A stretch of 64,000 nucleotides of DNA from Leishmania mexicana MHOM/GT/2001/U1103 (taxonomy: Eukaryota > Euglenozoa > Kinetoplastea > Trypanosomatida > Trypanosomatidae), in the NCBI RefSeq assembly GCF_000234665.1, contig NC_018330.1, positions 548,434 to 612,433 on the forward strand. The letters run 5' to 3'. Below, in pieces: positions 62,281 through 64,000 of this stretch. Numbering within the stretch: position 1 is the stretch's first letter; the number at the start of each line of letters is the position of its first letter. Made by a program: the position numbers and the translations under genes. The notes under the pieces were generated by a model. That model was not told the DNA's origin, made no database searches, and saw only the letters and a program-made list of their open reading frames with translations.

Positions 62281-63030
62281 CAGGATCCGATCCCACTGCG
62301 CTTCGCTGAAAATGCGCGTTTCTCTGTGACCGATTTCTTTCGGTTCGTGCAGAGGTGCGAGTGGCAGGCGTCTCCTGCGTGGCGTTGCTCTTGTTTTTTA
62401 TTCCTTACCCATCTGCTGCTGCTGCTGCTGCTACTGCCTGCCGCTTGCCTGCGCTGCTGCGATGCACTGCAAGCCTCCACACCCATACGCTCACTCTGGC
62501 CCTTTCTTGAACAGGATGCTTGCGAAGCAACAGCAACAAATTTGTCATACGGAGCTAGGCAAGCCATCTTGATAGTGAGCCACGCCCCCCCCTTCCTCCT
62601 CCCCTTCGCTCGTGGTGAGTGCGTGAAAGGCGGGCGGAGGGGGGGGTGGATGTACGATAGCGCGTGCGTTGCGTTCAGCGTCCTTCACCAAAGCAAAGGA
62701 GCGCGATGTCGCTCTCTTTGCAGGACGCCCCTGACGCGAGGTGTGTGTGTGTGCTGCCGGTCTTCCTCATCCCCCTTATCTCCACATTTCCGTCTTTGCT
62801 TGTTACCCCGCTTGAGCATCCCTTCAACACACCCCATCGTCTGGTATGGAGTGCTTGCATCTTGCATGGATAGTCCTCTTCGCTTGACCACGAAAGCTGA
62901 TAGGGGAGCCTCAACCCTGTGCACCGGTGCCTGGAGCCTTCATTGAATACCCCCACCCCTTGCACCTCTTCTTTGGGTGTATCACTTTCTTTGCCCAGCG
63001 CTTCCGTCGGAGAAAGCGCACGCCGCGCCG
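62281..63030. other. Intergenic region
   Basis: 750-base spacer with a CTG repeat (62412-62430), C/T tracts and a G run near 62640. No coding frame. Confidence 0.5.
62997..62998 (+). promoter_or_regulatory. Putative spliced-leader acceptor for the 63031 gene
   Basis: T/C-rich sequence at 62950-62996 (gtatcactttctttgcccag) ends with AG at 62997-62998, 32 bases before the ATG. Confidence 0.5.
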
Positions 63031-63668
63031 ATGGGGTCGACACCCAACGTGGTTTCGTCGCCAGAGGCTCACTCACACCCTTTCGACGCCCGCGATGCGC
63101 TGCAGGAGGCTCTCACGAACTTCGTGACGGACAGCATGTATGACAGACCGCAGGACATTCTGGAGTACATGGTGACGTGGGCCCGCAAGGAGTTGCTCCA
63201 GAAGCAGGGGGAAGGGAGGTAGTGACAGCCCCGGACACGAAGGTGCCGCGCTTGTCCATCACCCCCACAGGCACCACTGCGGTGATACAGGCAGCCGTCT
63301 TCTCGGAGACCGCTGACGAGGCCGATACGGCGGAGGGGGCGGAGGCCGCGAACCGGCTACGTCACCTCGCGGATAACCGCCAGAAACGCGACCGAGACAT
63401 CGCGCAGGGCTGCCTCGATAGTTACCTCATCTCCCTCGAAGACAGTGACGGGGACCTGTTTCACATCGACGCACTCCGGCGTAAGATGAAAGGCACCCGC
63501 CTGCAGGAGGTGAACGCGAGGGGCGACACTGCTGCCATTGCAGCACAGCTGAAGGCAATCGAAGAAAGCGAAGGAACAGCGACGCAGAAGGCGCGCGACC
63601 AGGGGGCGCTTCTCCACGAGTGCGAGCAGCGATGGCCGCATGAAATGCTTGACAAGCGCCGTACTTGA
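63031..63668 (+). CDS. RIIa/Dpy-30-like protein with long C-terminal part, frameshifted
   Basis: The ATG at 63031 opens a frame with an RIIa-type motif at about 25-55: ALQEALTNFVTDSMYDRPQD and ILEYMVTWARKE. The frame stops at 63220-63222. Another frame takes over at about 63205-63215, inside aagcagggggaagggaggta, and runs to the stop at 63666. It encodes VVTAPDTKVPRLSITPTGTT, a helical charged region (LADNRQKRDRDIAQGCLDSY) and a coiled-coil end (AIAAQLKAIEESEG). Codon use is the same on both sides. The G-run at the slip suggests a one-base error or indel. If continuous, the protein would have about 212 residues and be a longer relative of the 98-residue protein at 59832. Confidence 0.65.
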
Positions 63669-64000
63669 TTCGAGCACATAGTGCTCTCACGACCCCCTTC
63701 TCCGCCGCCATCCTGCTTCCCACCCAAACCGAGACATACGGTGCGCCTCTCTCAACTTAAGGCACTCCCAGAGAGCGGACGTCTCTCCGTGTGGGGTCTT
63801 GTTCGCCATATCTCTCGTTCATACCCGTTGCAGGATGTAACAGCGTTCTCCCCTCATCCCTCACACGCCTCCTGAGCCTTGCTGCGTGTGCGTGCGTGCG
63901 CGGCTGCCGTGGCAGGTCAGCGAAAACACAGTCGAAGCGGTATTGACCCCGTCATTTCGCCTGCACCTGTGCTGTCCGAGAGAGGGAGCCGTGCGCTCCT
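63669..64000. other. Intergenic end of window
   Basis: About 330 bases of C/T-rich spacer with no recognised gene. Confidence 0.5.

Noticed and set aside
1..64000. CRISPR arrays, tRNA or rRNA genes, bacterial operons, riboswitches
   Set aside because: Nothing with the required structure was seen. The sequence is eukaryotic nuclear in type; small RNAs could still be missed by eye.

Overview
The window looks like a stretch of a trypanosomatid nuclear chromosome, most likely Leishmania in the broad sense. Three things support this. Every credible protein gene is on the + strand and intronless. The genes are separated by long, pyrimidine-rich, microsatellite-rich spacers with polypyrimidine-AG signals of the spliced-leader trans-splicing type, as in a polycistronic transcription unit. 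Copies of a SIDER-like degenerate retroposon lie in the spacers. The gene set and order (thimet oligopeptidase, proline dehydrogenase, CDP-diacylglycerol synthase, paired RPS28, sphingolipid desaturase, COX subunit) fits what I remember of Leishmania chromosome 26. This was not checked against a database, and the species cannot be named. A relic with VIPER/TATE-type RNase H motifs would be compatible with the Viannia lineage.

Layout. 0.8-15.3 kb: thimet oligopeptidase, a beta-propeller-like protein, a frameshifted EF-hand/WD40 gene, a protein ending in a U-box-like module, and mitochondrial proline dehydrogenase. 19-28 kb: CDP-DAG synthase, two RPS28 genes with the same coding sequence, an MIT-domain protein, an LRR protein and a small membrane-type hypothetical. 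28.4-32.1 kb: about 3.7 kb of anomalous sequence with no believable gene, containing an antisense SIDER-like element; it is either foreign or chimeric/low-quality assembly. 33.6-37.9 kb: sphingolipid Delta4-desaturase locus with one intact gene, one fragment ending at a 100-N gap, and one near-full copy that has lost the original start codon. The sequences on the two sides of the gap overlap by about 537 bases, so the middle fragment is probably an assembly duplicate. 38.5-47.5 kb: COX subunit V-like, a small coiled-coil protein, a possible TerD-like protein and a large multidomain kinase. 47.5-52 kb: gene-poor, with a SIDER almost identical to the one at 3.5 kb followed by a DIRS/VIPER/TATE-like relic. 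52-63.7 kb: an ankyrin-like gene broken by one TAG, a TRAPPC12-like helical-repeat protein, a coiled-coil/CxxC protein, and two RIIa/Dpy-30-like genes (one frameshifted) around a hypothetical.

Most distinctive observation: the kinase at 44.4-47.5 kb reads as two membrane segments, a PAS domain, DHp-like and HATPase-like remnants without ATP-binding motifs, a receiver-like domain and then an apparently active STE11-like Ser/Thr kinase. It looks like a decayed hybrid histidine kinase fused to a MAPKKK-type kinase.

The genes do not form a functional operon. Co-transcription in trypanosomatids does not imply shared function. Regulation would be expected mainly after transcription, through splice-site quality and UTRs, including SIDERs.
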